A stretch of 12,371 nt of DNA, taken from contig JAGLDO010000165.1 in NCBI GenBank assembly GCA_023145555.1, positions 1 through 12,371 on the forward strand. Reading direction: 5' to 3'. The position numbers and the translations under genes are program-made. Below the pieces are notes generated by a model that worked only from the letters and a program-made list of their open reading frames with translations, did not search any database and had not been told where the DNA came from. Positions 1 to 6,857 of this stretch are shown here, piece after piece. Within the stretch, counting starts at the first letter, position 1, and each line of letters opens with the position of its first letter. This stretch comes from Bacteroidales bacterium (GTDB taxonomy: Bacteria; Bacteroidota; Bacteroidia; Bacteroidales; B39-G9).

Positions 1-1
1 T

Positions 2-70
2 TTGCGAGACGGGAAATTAATTAATAAGGAAATTGCAAAAAAATATCTAAATATCAACTCACGAGGTTAG
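2..70 (+). CDS. Possible 3' end of an unidentified gene (5' end outside window)
   Basis: A 22-codon frame is open from the window edge to a TAG at 68-70. The peptide contains NKEIAKKYLNINSRG, which resembles the second and third helices of a LuxR/sigma-type helix-turn-helix (pattern 'KEIA..LNIS.RGVE'). Known relatives normally continue into a basic recognition helix, whereas this frame stops just after SRG. It is therefore a truncated regulator, another protein ending in a short helical segment, or chance. A 22-codon open stretch in AT-rich DNA is not strong evidence by itself. The following hairpin and terminator-like element fit a gene ending here. The function is not assigned. Confidence 0.3.
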   Translation: MRDGKLINKEIAKKYLNINSRG

Positions 71-90
71 TCTTAGTCACCTCGCGAGTT
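56..90. repeat. Inverted repeat / hairpin at the left edge
   Basis: Arms at 56-67 and 79-90 are complementary over 12 bp with one mismatch (a61 opposite c85), around an 11-base loop. The right arm contains the palindrome CTCGCGAG at 81-88. No T-run follows on the plus strand. On the minus strand a T-rich stretch appears only about 15 bases further on. It overlaps the end of the possible reading frame at 2-70. It may be a transcript-end hairpin, but its role is unclear. Confidence 0.5.
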
Positions 91-97
91 GCAAACG

Positions 98-133
98 AAA
101 AAAAGTGTCTCGAAAAAATCGAAACACTTTTTA
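98..133 (-). terminator. Intrinsic terminator, probably bidirectional, downstream of tRNA-Arg
   Basis: The stem pairs 100-108 with 124-132, continues with TCGA (110-113) against TCGA (119-122) after one C/A mismatch, and closes on a five-A loop. Read on the minus strand it ends GACAC followed by a run of seven T, just 5 bases past the 3' end of the tRNA. Read on the plus strand it ends in five T, so it could also stop transcripts of the partial gene on the left. Confidence 0.75.
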
Positions 134-137
134 AAAG

Positions 138-211
138 TGACCCCGGAGGGATTCAAACCCCCAACCCTCAGAGCCGAAATCTGATATTCTATTCAGTTGA
201 ACTACGGGGCC
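138..211 (-). tRNA. tRNA-Arg, anticodon UCG
   Basis: The reverse strand folds into a complete 74-nt cloverleaf. The acceptor GGCCCCG/CGGGGTC has one G-U pair (2-71). The D-stem is GTTC/GAAT, the anticodon stem TCAGA/TCTGA encloses loop TTTCGGC (U33, anticodon UCG at 34-36, G37), and the T-stem is GGGGG/CCCTC with loop TTTGAAT. The discriminator is A73 and A20 is present, both usual for arginine tRNAs. The anticodon predicts decoding of CGA and, by wobble, CGG. CCA is not encoded (the next bases are CTTT) and must be added after transcription. The usually invariant G19-C56 pair is A19-U56 here, while A15-U48 keeps the Levitt pair. The gene stands alone with its own promoter (223-255) and terminator (98-133). 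Confidence 0.95.
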
Positions 212-222
212 AAAATTTTGAG

Positions 223-255
223 CAAAACTAATAATTATATAATAAATAAAACAAA
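223..255 (-). promoter_or_regulatory. Bacteroidetes-type promoter for the tRNA-Arg
   Basis: On the minus strand there is TTTG (255-252), a 21-base spacer, then TAGTTTTG (230-223). This matches the Bacteroidetes -33 TTTG / -7 TAnnTTTG pattern. Transcription would begin about 7 bases downstream, only a few bases before the mature tRNA 5' end at 211, giving a very short 5' leader. Confidence 0.65.
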
Positions 256-291
256 GATTGAGCTATTTTTTATTTATTAACTAAGTTTTCA

Positions 292-299
292 TAATTTTG
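292..299 (+). promoter_or_regulatory. -7 box for leuS
   Basis: TAATTTTG at 292-299 is an exact TAnnTTTG match. I see no good TTTG at the expected -33 distance. A start point near 305-307 would give a leader of about 35 bases to the ATG at 342. The TTG at 297-299, the only alternative upstream leuS start, lies inside this box and would be upstream of the transcript. Confidence 0.5.
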
Positions 300-341
300 C
301 AGACTAATAATTTTTTTGAAATAAAAAAATCAACACCCACT

Positions 342-3098
342 ATGGAATATAATTTTAATGAGATTGAAGCTAAATGGCAAAAATACTGGAGAGAAAATAA
401 TACATATAAAGTAGATATTGACAACAGTAAACCAAAATATTATGTGTTAGACATGTTCCCTTATCCATCAGGAGCAGGATTGCATGTTGGACATCCTCTC
501 GGTTATATTGCTTCCGACATATACTCTCGTTATAAAACTTTGCAAGGATTTAATGTTTTGCATCCAATGGGATACGATTCTTTTGGATTACCTGCCGAAC
601 AATATGCTATTCAAACAGGTCAGCATCCTGCAATAACAACCGAAACAAACATAAAAAGATATAGAGAACAATTAGACAAAATAGGATTTTCTTTTGACTG
701 GAATAGAGAAGTAAGAACAAGTAATCCTAAATATTATAAATGGACACAGTGGGTTTTTCTTCAGCTATTTAAACATTGGTTTAATAAAAAAACCGACAAA
801 GCTGAACCTATTGCAGACTTAGTTAAAGCGTTTGAGAAAAACGGGAATATTAATGTTGATGCAACTTGCAACCAATTTGAACAGTTCGATGCAGAGCAGT
901 GGAACTCAATGACTGAAAGCGAACAACAAGAAATTATTCTTCGCTATCGGCTGGCTTATATTGACGAAACAATTGTAAACTGGTGCCCAAAACTTGGAAC
1001 TGTTTTAGCTAACGATGAAGTTAAAGAAGGTATTTCTGTAAGAGGCGGCTTTCCCGTTGTTCAGAAAAAAATGAAACAATGGTCGTTAAGAATATCAGCA
1101 TACTCACAACGATTATTAGATGGATTAGACAAAATTAACTGGACAGATTCTTTAAAAGAAATTCAACGCAACTGGATTGGCCGTTCAGAAGGTGCTGAAA
1201 TATTTTTTGATGTTAAAGATTCTGATATTAAAATAAAAGTTTTCACTACTCGTCCCGATACTCTTTTTGGCTCAACCTTTATGGTGCTGGCACCTGAGAG
1301 TGATATTGTTAAAGATATTACAACAAACGAAAAGCGACAAGCTGTTAACGAATATATTGAAAAAACAAAAAAACGTAACGAGCGCGAACGTATTGCCGAC
1401 ACAAAATCTGTTACCGGTGAATTTACGGGTGCTTATACTATTCACCCATTCACAAAAAAACCATTACCAATATATATAAGCGACTATGTTTTGTCAGGTT
1501 ATGGAACAGGTGCTATTATGGCTGTACCGGCTCACGACAGTCGCGATTATGCTTTTGCAAAACATTTTAACATCCCAATAATTCAGGTAGTAACAGGAGG
1601 CGACATATCACAAGAATCTTATGACGCCAAAGAAGGTGAATTAATTAATTCCGATTTTCTTAATGGATTAGAAGTAAAAGATGCTGTTAAAAAAATGATT
1701 GACGAGATTGAAAAAAATAATCTTGGAAACATAAAAATAAATTACCGCTTACGTGATGCTATCTTTAGTCGTCAACGTTACTGGGGAGAGCCTTTCCCAA
1801 TATATTTTAAAAACAATTTACCTTACGCCATCGACGAAAGTCAACTCCCGCTAGAACTACCCGAAGTTGACAAATATTTACCAACAGAAAAAGGCGAGCC
1901 ACCTTTGGCAAGAGCTGACAACTGGCAAACAAAAGAGGGTTATAAATATGAATTAAGCACAATGCCCGGATTTGCAGGTTCATCAGCTTACTACTTAAGA
2001 TATATGGATTCGCAAAACAATAATTATTTTATTTCGAAAGAAGCAAACAATTATTGGCAAGATGTTGACTTATATGTAGGAGGTACAGAGCATGCAACCG
2101 GACACCTTGTTTATTCTCGTTTTTGGAATAAATTTTTATTCGATATTGGAATCGTTTGCAAAGACGAACCTTTTAAAAAATTGATAAACCAAGGTATGAT
2201 TCAAGGTCGTTCAAACTTTGTTTATAGAATTGTAAACACCAATAAATTTGTGTCATACAATTTACGTAAAGAACATAAAGTAACACCTATTCATGTTGAT
2301 GTAAACATTGTTCATAACGATCTTTTAGATTTAGAAGCTTTTAAAGCATGGCAACCTGAATATAAAAATGCTGAATTTATTCTTGAAGACGATAAATATA
2401 TTTGTGGTTATGCTGTTGAAAAGATGTCAAAATCTATGTTTAATGTTGTCAACCCTGACGATATTATTGAAAAATATGGAGCTGACACTTTACGTCTTTA
2501 TGAAATGTTTTTAGGCCCTGTTGAATATTCAAAACCATGGGATACCAGCGGAATAGACGGCGTTTACAAATTTTTTAAAAAACTCTGGAAACTATTTATT
2601 AATGACAAAGGAGAGTTTTGTGTTTCTGATGAGAAGCCAAATAAAAATGAGCTTAAAACAATACATAAAACAATAAAAAAAGTAAGAGAAGATATTGAAC
2701 GTTTCTCATTTAACACTTCTGTAAGTGCTTTTATGATTTGTGTTAACGAACTAAATGGATGCAACAAGCGTGAAATTTTAGAAAACCTTGTGTTGCTGCT
2801 AGCACCTTTTGCGCCTCACATTACTGAGGAATTATGGCAGTTGTTAGGTCATAATCAAAGCATAACAACATCGTCATTTCCAAAATATGATGAAAAATAT
2901 TTGATTGAAGCCAGTCATACTTATCCTGTTTCATTTAATGGCAAAATGCGATTTAAAATTGAGCTGCCATTAAATATCACAAAAGATGAAGTTGAAGATA
3001 AAGTTCTAAATGCCGAAGATTCTAAAAAATGGCTTGACGGTAAAACACCAAAGAAAATAATTTTTGTGCCTAAAAAAATAATTAATATAGTTATTTAA
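342..3098 (+). CDS. leuS: Leucine--tRNA ligase (LeuRS)
   Basis: Cytoplasmic class I synthetase that charges tRNA-Leu with leucine using ATP; 918 aa. The HIGH signature is HVGH (residues 48-51), within FPYPSGAGLHVGHPLGY, and KMSKS is at 694-698. The CP1 editing domain that hydrolyses mischarged tRNA is intact, with TTRPDTLFG (302-310) and PAHDSRD (396-402), whose last Asp matches the conserved editing aspartate. The anticodon-binding domain carries LLAPFAPHITEELW, followed by a small C-terminal domain. Compared with E. coli LeuRS (about 860 aa) there is an insert of roughly 50 residues after the Rossmann-fold start (about 145-200), and the Cys pairs of the ZN-1 module are absent. The start was set at ATG 342 (MEYNFNEIEAKW), the usual N-terminus. 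The stop overlaps the next start (TAATG), which implies translational coupling with the YitT gene. Confidence 0.97.
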   Translation: MEYNFNEIEAKWQKYWRENNTYKVDIDNSKPKYYVLDMFPYPSGAGLHVGHPLGYIASDIYSRYKTLQGFNVLHPMGYDSFGLPAEQYAIQTGQHPAITTETNIKRYREQLDKIGFSFDWNREVRTSNPKYYKWTQWVFLQLFKHWFNKKTDKAEPIADLVKAFEKNGNINVDATCNQFEQFDAEQWNSMTESEQQEIILRYRLAYIDETIVNWCPKLGTVLANDEVKEGISVRGGFPVVQKKMKQWSLRISAYSQRLLDGLDKINWTDSLKEIQRNWIGRSEGAEIFFDVKDSDIKIKVFTTRPDTLFGSTFMVLAPESDIVKDITTNEKRQAVNEYIEKTKKRNERERIADTKSVTGEFTGAYTIHPFTKKPLPIYISDYVLSGYGTGAIMAVPAHDSRDYAFAKHFNIPIIQVVTGGDISQESYDAKEGELINSDFLNGLEVKDAVKKMIDEIEKNNLGNIKINYRLRDAIFSRQRYWGEPFPIYFKNNLPYAIDESQLPLELPEVDKYLPTEKGEPPLARADNWQTKEGYKYELSTMPGFAGSSAYYLRYMDSQNNNYFISKEANNYWQDVDLYVGGTEHATGHLVYSRFWNKFLFDIGIVCKDEPFKKLINQGMIQGRSNFVYRIVNTNKFVSYNLRKEHKVTPIHVDVNIVHNDLLDLEAFKAWQPEYKNAEFILEDDKYICGYAVEKMSKSMFNVVNPDDIIEKYGADTLRLYEMFLGPVEYSKPWDTSGIDGVYKFFKKLWKLFINDKGEFCVSDEKPNKNELKTIHKTIKKVREDIERFSFNTSVSAFMICVNELNGCNKREILENLVLLLAPFAPHITEELWQLLGHNQSITTSSFPKYDEKYLIEASHTYPVSFNGKMRFKIELPLNITKDEVEDKVLNAEDSKKWLDGKTPKKIIFVPKKIINIVI

Positions 3099-3991
3099 TG
3101 TTGTTAAAGAAAAAAATCACACTTGACAAAGCTCATCAAAAAAGTATCTACAGAATAATTAAAAGTTATTTTTTAATTACTCTTGGCCTTTTGATGGGAG
3201 CCATAGGTTGGACTGCCTTTATTATTCCGGCTCAAATAACAGGCGGAGGTATTACAGGGGTGTCAGCTCTTATTTTCTATTCAACAAAATTTCCTGTGGG
3301 TTTAAGTTTTCTATTAATGAATATCCTACTCGTTGTTATAGCAATAAAAATTCTTGGTACCGGGTTTGGTATTAAAACAATTTACAGTGTGCTTGTGTTA
3401 TCTTTCTTCTTTTCAATTTTTCAACAATTAATTACAGAACCTATTATAAAAGAAGGTTTCATGTCAGCTGTTATTGGTGGGGGTTTAGCCGGTACCGGAA
3501 TGGGATTAATCTTTTCACAAGGAGGCAGTACGGGTGGCACCGATATTATTGCAATGATTATAAATAAATATCGCAATATTAGTCCGGGAAAATTAATTCT
3601 TTTTATAGATGTTATAATTATCTCATCTTCATATTTAATTTTTCATTCTCTTGAAAAAATTGTTTATGGTTTTGTTACAATGGGAATCTCATCTTATGCA
3701 ATTGACTTAGCTCTTTCAGGTATAAAAAAATCAGTGCAAATTTTTATTTTTTCGAGAAAATATAATGAAATAGCTGAACAAATCAATAAAAAAATAAATC
3801 GTGGAGTTACAGTTATAGATGGAAAAGGTTGGTACACAAAAGAGGATCAACAAATATTAATGATTATTGCGAGGAAAAGAGAATCTCATAATATTCTCAG
3901 AATAACTAAAGAAATAGACCCTGAAGCTTTTATCTCTCTTGGCGATGTAATGGGAGTTTACGGCAAAGGATTTGAAGAAATTCGGTCTTAA
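3098..3991 (+). CDS. YitT family membrane protein (DUF161 + DUF2179)
   Basis: A 297-aa inner-membrane protein. After a basic N-terminus, about six or seven hydrophobic segments fall near residues 22-44, 52-62, 67-88, 92-111, 122-142, 165-183 and 188-207. Glycine-rich motifs (ITGGGITGVSAL at 47-58, GGSTGGTDIIA at 142-152) are typical of the YitT/DUF161 repeats. The soluble C-terminus (about 233-292: RGVTVIDGKGWYT, then EIDPEAFISLGDVMGVYGKGF) is a DUF2179 domain. Family members are widespread, and their transport role is poorly defined. The ATG overlaps the leuS stop by one base, so it is probably co-transcribed and coupled to leuS; I see no functional link. It faces the DUF151 gene convergently, with 43 bases between them. 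Confidence 0.9.
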   Translation: MLLKKKITLDKAHQKSIYRIIKSYFLITLGLLMGAIGWTAFIIPAQITGGGITGVSALIFYSTKFPVGLSFLLMNILLVVIAIKILGTGFGIKTIYSVLVLSFFFSIFQQLITEPIIKEGFMSAVIGGGLAGTGMGLIFSQGGSTGGTDIIAMIINKYRNISPGKLILFIDVIIISSSYLIFHSLEKIVYGFVTMGISSYAIDLALSGIKKSVQIFIFSRKYNEIAEQINKKINRGVTVIDGKGWYTKEDQQILMIIARKRESHNILRITKEIDPEAFISLGDVMGVYGKGFEEIRS

Positions 3992-4034
3992 TTTTATTGC
4001 AAGTCAGGGCAATGCCCTATCAGTAAGAAACTAA

Positions 4035-4637
4035 TTATTTATTCTCTCGACGTTTTATTTCGTCACGAATTTTTGAAGCTCTTTCATAATCTTCTTCCTG
4101 AATAGCAGTATCCAGCATTTTTTTCAAATCTTCGATAGGAACATTAAAAAAGCCTGTTTGTTTAATTTTTGGTTTTGGGATTTGTGGCTTTGGAATTTTT
4201 TTACCTCCTTTAGCATCCTCCTCTCTAAATTCTAAAATTATACCGGCTTTAGAAATAATCTCTTGAGTTGTATAAATTGGGCATTTAAATCTCAATGCTA
4301 AAGCAACAGCATCAGAAGTTCTTGAATCAATTTTAATTCTCGAACCACCATTATCGCATATTAATTCTGAATAAAAAATTCCTTCTTCTAATTTATATAT
4401 CACAACCTCTTTTAATTCAATTTTATATGCCAGAGCAAAATTAACAAACAAATCATGAGTTAAAGGGCGAGGCGGCTTTAATCCTTCAAGTTCTATAGCT
4501 ATTGCCTGTGCTTCAAACCCTCCAATAATAATTGGCAACCTCTGTTTACCATTCTCTTCGGTTAACACCAAAGCATAAGCACCCGATTGCATCTGACTAT
4601 ATGATAACCCCAAAACATTAAGTTTGACTTTCTTCAT
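4035..4637 (-). CDS. Bifunctional nuclease family protein (DUF151) with C-terminal UVR motif
   Basis: A 200-aa soluble protein. Residues 1-140 form a DUF151/BFN domain, with LPIIIGGFEAQAIA (34-47), the RPLTHDL block (57-63) and the conserved IDSRTSDAVALALRF (103-117). A Lys/Pro linker (146-159, IPKPQIPKPK) leads to a UvrB/UvrC-type motif (about 168-198: LKKMLDTAIQEEDYERASKI then RDEIKRR), a short helical hairpin used in UvrB-UvrC contacts and also found in McsA and Clp proteins. BFN relatives have been reported to have nuclease activity in plants; the bacterial role is not settled. The UVR tail suggests a protein-protein contact, possibly with repair or proteolysis machinery, but that is inference. 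The gene is transcribed divergently from rplU and probably has its own promoter (4688-4695). No terminator is evident at its 3' end. Confidence 0.9.
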   Translation of the reverse strand: MKKVKLNVLGLSYSQMQSGAYALVLTEENGKQRLPIIIGGFEAQAIAIELEGLKPPRPLTHDLFVNFALAYKIELKEVVIYKLEEGIFYSELICDNGGSRIKIDSRTSDAVALALRFKCPIYTTQEIISKAGIILEFREEDAKGGKKIPKPQIPKPKIKQTGFFNVPIEDLKKMLDTAIQEEDYERASKIRDEIKRRENK

Positions 4638-4687
4638 TTACAAATACATTATTGAAGGATAAAAAATAAGCGTTTTAAATATATATA

Positions 4688-4695
4688 CAAATATA
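4688..4695 (-). promoter_or_regulatory. -7 box for the DUF151 gene
   Basis: On the minus strand TATATTTG is an exact TAnnTTTG match, about 50 bases upstream of the ATG at 4637. No convincing TTTG lies at the -33 distance. The region is so AT-rich that one box alone is weak support. Confidence 0.4.
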
Positions 4696-4717
4696 AAAAT
4701 TAGTTTGTACCTTTGAA

Positions 4718-4747
4718 AAATTAATAAAAAAATTTTTTTATTAATTT
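4718..4747. repeat. 30-bp perfect AT-only palindrome in a divergent promoter region
   Basis: Positions 4718-4732 are the exact reverse complement of 4733-4747, with no loop. The centre is seven A followed by seven T, flanked by AAATTAAT and ATTAATTT. It lies about midway between the DUF151 gene and rplU, upstream of both promoter boxes. It could be a dyad operator, a bent A-tract acting as an UP-like element for one or both genes, or a by-product of AT-richness. Confidence 0.6.
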
Positions 4748-4782
4748 AATTTTGGTTTTATAAAAATAAATAAAAATAAAAC

Positions 4783-4813
4783 TTGTTATATAAAGTAAAC
4801 TTTTATACTTTTG
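4783..4813 (+). promoter_or_regulatory. Promoter of the rplU-rpmA operon
   Basis: TTG at 4783-4785 (CTTG in context), a 20-base spacer and TACTTTTG at 4806-4813 give a good -33/-7 Bacteroidetes promoter. The predicted start is near 4820, leaving about 22 bases of leader before the rplU ATG. A second -7 match, TACCTTTG, occurs upstream at 4708-4715 without a partner -33 box and could be a minor start. Confidence 0.65.
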
Positions 4814-4842
4814 CAAACCAATAAATATTAAAATAAATACAA

Positions 4843-5154
4843 ATGTACGCGATTGTAGAAATAGCAGGACAACAATTTAAAGTAGAAAAAGATACAAAAT
4901 TGTTTGTTCAAAAGTTGGATGGAAAAGAAGGCGAAAAAGTAAGTTTTGATAAAGTACTGCTTCTTGATAACGATGGTAAAATCACCGTGGGAAAACCGGT
5001 AGTTAAAGGTGTAAAAATTAATGGAAAAATTTTAGCACACGCTAAAGCTGATAAAGTTAAAGTTTTTAAGAAAAAAAGAAGAAAAGGTTATCAAACTTTA
5101 AATGGTCATCGTCAAAAGTTGACTCAAATTCAAATTGAAGAAATCGTTTCTTAA
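4843..5154 (+). CDS. rplU: 50S ribosomal protein L21 (bL21)
   Basis: A 103-aa protein of the large ribosomal subunit that binds 23S rRNA, the usual length for the family. The N-terminus MYAIVEIAGQQFKVEKD and the C-terminal KVKVFKKKRRKGYQTLNGHRQ are hallmark L21 sequences; the KKK/RRKGYQ block is the basic RNA-binding segment. It is the first gene of an operon with rpmA, which starts 16 bases downstream. The start is the only sensible ATG and sits just after a strong promoter (4783-4813). Confidence 0.97.
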   Translation: MYAIVEIAGQQFKVEKDTKLFVQKLDGKEGEKVSFDKVLLLDNDGKITVGKPVVKGVKINGKILAHAKADKVKVFKKKRRKGYQTLNGHRQKLTQIQIEEIVS

Positions 5155-5170
5155 TTAAAAATACAAGAAA

Positions 5171-5440
5171 ATGGCACATAAAAAAGGAGCTGGTAGTTCT
5201 CGAAACGGAAGAGAATCGGAAAGTAAAAGATTAGGAGTTAAAATATTTGGCGGACAAGTTGCTAAAGCCGGTAATATTATTGTTCGTCAACGAGGAACAA
5301 AACATCATCCAGGCGAAAACGCAGGTCTTGGTAAAGATCACACAATTTATTCTCTAGTTGATGGTAAAGTAGTATTTAACAAAAAAAGATTTAAAAATAC
5401 AATAAGATCTTATGTTTCAATAGAACCTATTGCTGAATAA
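5171..5440 (+). CDS. rpmA: 50S ribosomal protein L27 (bL27)
   Basis: An 89-aa protein of the large subunit whose N-terminal tail reaches the peptidyl-transferase centre. The sequence begins MAHKKGAGSSRNGRESESKR and continues with LGVKIFGGQ and IIVRQRGTKHHPGENAGLGKDHTI cut into the usual L27 blocks. It starts directly with MAHKK, so it lacks the cleavable N-terminal extension processed by Prp in Firmicutes. It is paired with rplU and followed by a strong hairpin/T-tract at 5466-5518. Confidence 0.97.
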   Translation: MAHKKGAGSSRNGRESESKRLGVKIFGGQVAKAGNIIVRQRGTKHHPGENAGLGKDHTIYSLVDGKVVFNKKRFKNTIRSYVSIEPIAE

Positions 5441-5465
5441 TTTTTAAATAATTTAATATAATTTT

Positions 5466-5518
5466 ATCTCCTGATATTTACTACATTATTATGTAAATTT
5501 TCAGGAGATTTTTTTTTG
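5466..5518 (+). terminator. Terminator (or attenuator) between rpmA and serS
   Basis: ATCTCCTGA (5466-5474) pairs perfectly with TCAGGAGAT (5501-5509). An inner TATTTAC/GTAAATT helix extends the stem, and nine T follow (5509-5517). It is a textbook intrinsic terminator for rplU-rpmA. The T-tract ends only 16 bases before the serS ATG, and I find no clear promoter in that gap. serS must therefore be reached by read-through or from a promoter overlapping the hairpin. Confidence 0.9.
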
Positions 5519-5533
5519 TAAATAAATCAAGTT

Positions 5534-6808
5534 ATGCTAACTATAAAATATATACGAGAACAAAAAGAAGAAGTTATTAGTAAATTAGCAATAAAAAATT
5601 TTAATGCTAAAGAAATAATAAATGAAATTATTGAGATTGATGAATTTCGAAAAACTTCCCAGCTTAATTTAGACAACAGCAATTCAGAGCTTAACAAACT
5701 CTCTAAGGAGATTGGCAACTTTTTTAAAGCCGGCCAAATTGAAGAAGCAAACTCTGCAAAACTAAAAACCGCCGACTTAAAAGAAGACATCAAAAATCTC
5801 AATAATAAACTCACTGAAATAGAACAACACTTATTAAATTTATTAGTTCAGATACCTAACACCCCTCACCCATCAGTTACTCCCGGCAAAGGTGAAGAAG
5901 ATAATGTTGTAATAAAAACAAATGGTGAAATGCCGAAATTAATAAATAATGCATTGCCACATTGGGAGTTGGCAAAAAAATACGACATTATTGATTTCGA
6001 GCTTGGCAATAAAATCACAGGCGCAGGATTTCCTGTTTATAAAGGTAAAGGCGCAAAACTACAACGTGCACTTATTAATTTCTTTTTAGACCAGGCTAAC
6101 CAAGCCGGATATAGAGAAATTCAACCGCCAATAATGATAAACGAAGATTCCGGCTTTGGAACAGGTCAATTACCCGACAAAGAAGGGCAAATGTATTATG
6201 TTGGCAAAGATAATTTTTATTTAATTCCTACAGCGGAAGTTCCTATTACAAATATTTATCGCGATGTTATTGTAAATGCATCAGATTTTCCAATAAGAAA
6301 CACAGCTTACACTCCCTGTTTTCGTCGCGAAGCCGGTTCGTATGGTAAAGATGTAAGAGGTCTAAACAGACTTCATCAATTTGATAAAGTAGAAATAGTT
6401 AACATTCAACATCCTGACAAGTCATACGAGACATTAGACGAGATGGCAGACTATGTTGAAAGTATATTAATAAAACTCGAATTGCCTTATAGAATTTTAA
6501 GACTTTGTGGGGGTGATTTAAGCTTCACTTCTGCTCTTACTTACGATTTTGAAGTATATTCTGCGGCTCAGGATAAATGGCTGGAAGTTAGCTCTGTATC
6601 AAATTTCGAATCTTATCAGGCAAACAGATTAAAATTAAGATTTAAAGAAGATGGTGAGAAAAAGGCAAAGTTAGCTCATACTTTAAATGGAAGTGCATTA
6701 GCTCTTCCGAGAATTGTAGCTGCATTGCTTGAAAATAATCAGACTATTGATGGCATAAATATTCCGAAAATATTAATTAATTATACCGGCTTTAGTAATA
6801 TTGATTAA
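5534..6808 (+). CDS. serS: Serine--tRNA ligase (SerRS)
   Basis: Cytoplasmic class II synthetase that charges tRNA-Ser (and tRNA-Sec where present); 424 aa, the normal length. Residues about 25-105 form the long antiparallel coiled-coil arm that grips the long variable arm of tRNA-Ser. The catalytic domain has TAEVP (233-237), motif 2 around FRREAGSYGKDVRGLNRLHQF in two halves (263-272 and 273-283), and motif 3 NGSALALPRIVAALLENNQ (385-403). Motif 3 reads GSALALPRI where many bacteria have GSGLAVGR; I believe this form is common in Bacteroidetes. The ATG at 5534 gives the standard N-terminus MLTIKYIREQ. It lies downstream of rplU-rpmA behind the hairpin at 5466-5518. Confidence 0.97.
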   Translation: MLTIKYIREQKEEVISKLAIKNFNAKEIINEIIEIDEFRKTSQLNLDNSNSELNKLSKEIGNFFKAGQIEEANSAKLKTADLKEDIKNLNNKLTEIEQHLLNLLVQIPNTPHPSVTPGKGEEDNVVIKTNGEMPKLINNALPHWELAKKYDIIDFELGNKITGAGFPVYKGKGAKLQRALINFFLDQANQAGYREIQPPIMINEDSGFGTGQLPDKEGQMYYVGKDNFYLIPTAEVPITNIYRDVIVNASDFPIRNTAYTPCFRREAGSYGKDVRGLNRLHQFDKVEIVNIQHPDKSYETLDEMADYVESILIKLELPYRILRLCGGDLSFTSALTYDFEVYSAAQDKWLEVSSVSNFESYQANRLKLRFKEDGEKKAKLAHTLNGSALALPRIVAALLENNQTIDGINIPKILINYTGFSNID

Positions 6809-6849
6809 AAAATATGACAGTATCAGATATCTATAATTATAATTTTTGT

Positions 6850-6857
6850 TAATTTTG
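6850..6857 (+). promoter_or_regulatory. -7 box in the serS-ruvC gap
   Basis: TAATTTTG is an exact TAnnTTTG match about 40 bases after the serS stop. No clear -33 TTTG partner is seen. If used, transcription would start near 6863 and run through the candidate structured RNA (6956-7067) into ruvC, giving a leader of about 250 bases. A one-mismatch box, CATATTTG (7073-7080), lies closer to ruvC. Confidence 0.35.

Noticed and set aside
297..341. N-terminal 15-residue extension of LeuRS from a TTG start
   Set aside because: The TTG lies in the -7 box, the extension has no family counterpart, and ATG 342 gives the standard N-terminus.
1163..1479. Open frames of 70-79 codons on either strand inside leuS
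   Set aside because: They overlap the conserved CP1 editing domain of LeuRS in other frames and encode no recognisable protein.
2564..2767. 67-codon antisense frame inside leuS
   Set aside because: Low-complexity hydrophobic product opposite the conserved anticodon-binding domain; no sign of its own expression signals.
4006..4018. AGGGC-AAT-GCCCT hairpin between the YitT and DUF151 genes as a terminator
   Set aside because: A five-pair stem with a three-base loop and no T-run on either strand is too weak.
5527..5814. 95-codon antisense frame opposite the start of serS
   Set aside because: It mirrors the coiled-coil region of SerRS, whose repeated codon pattern keeps the opposite frame open.
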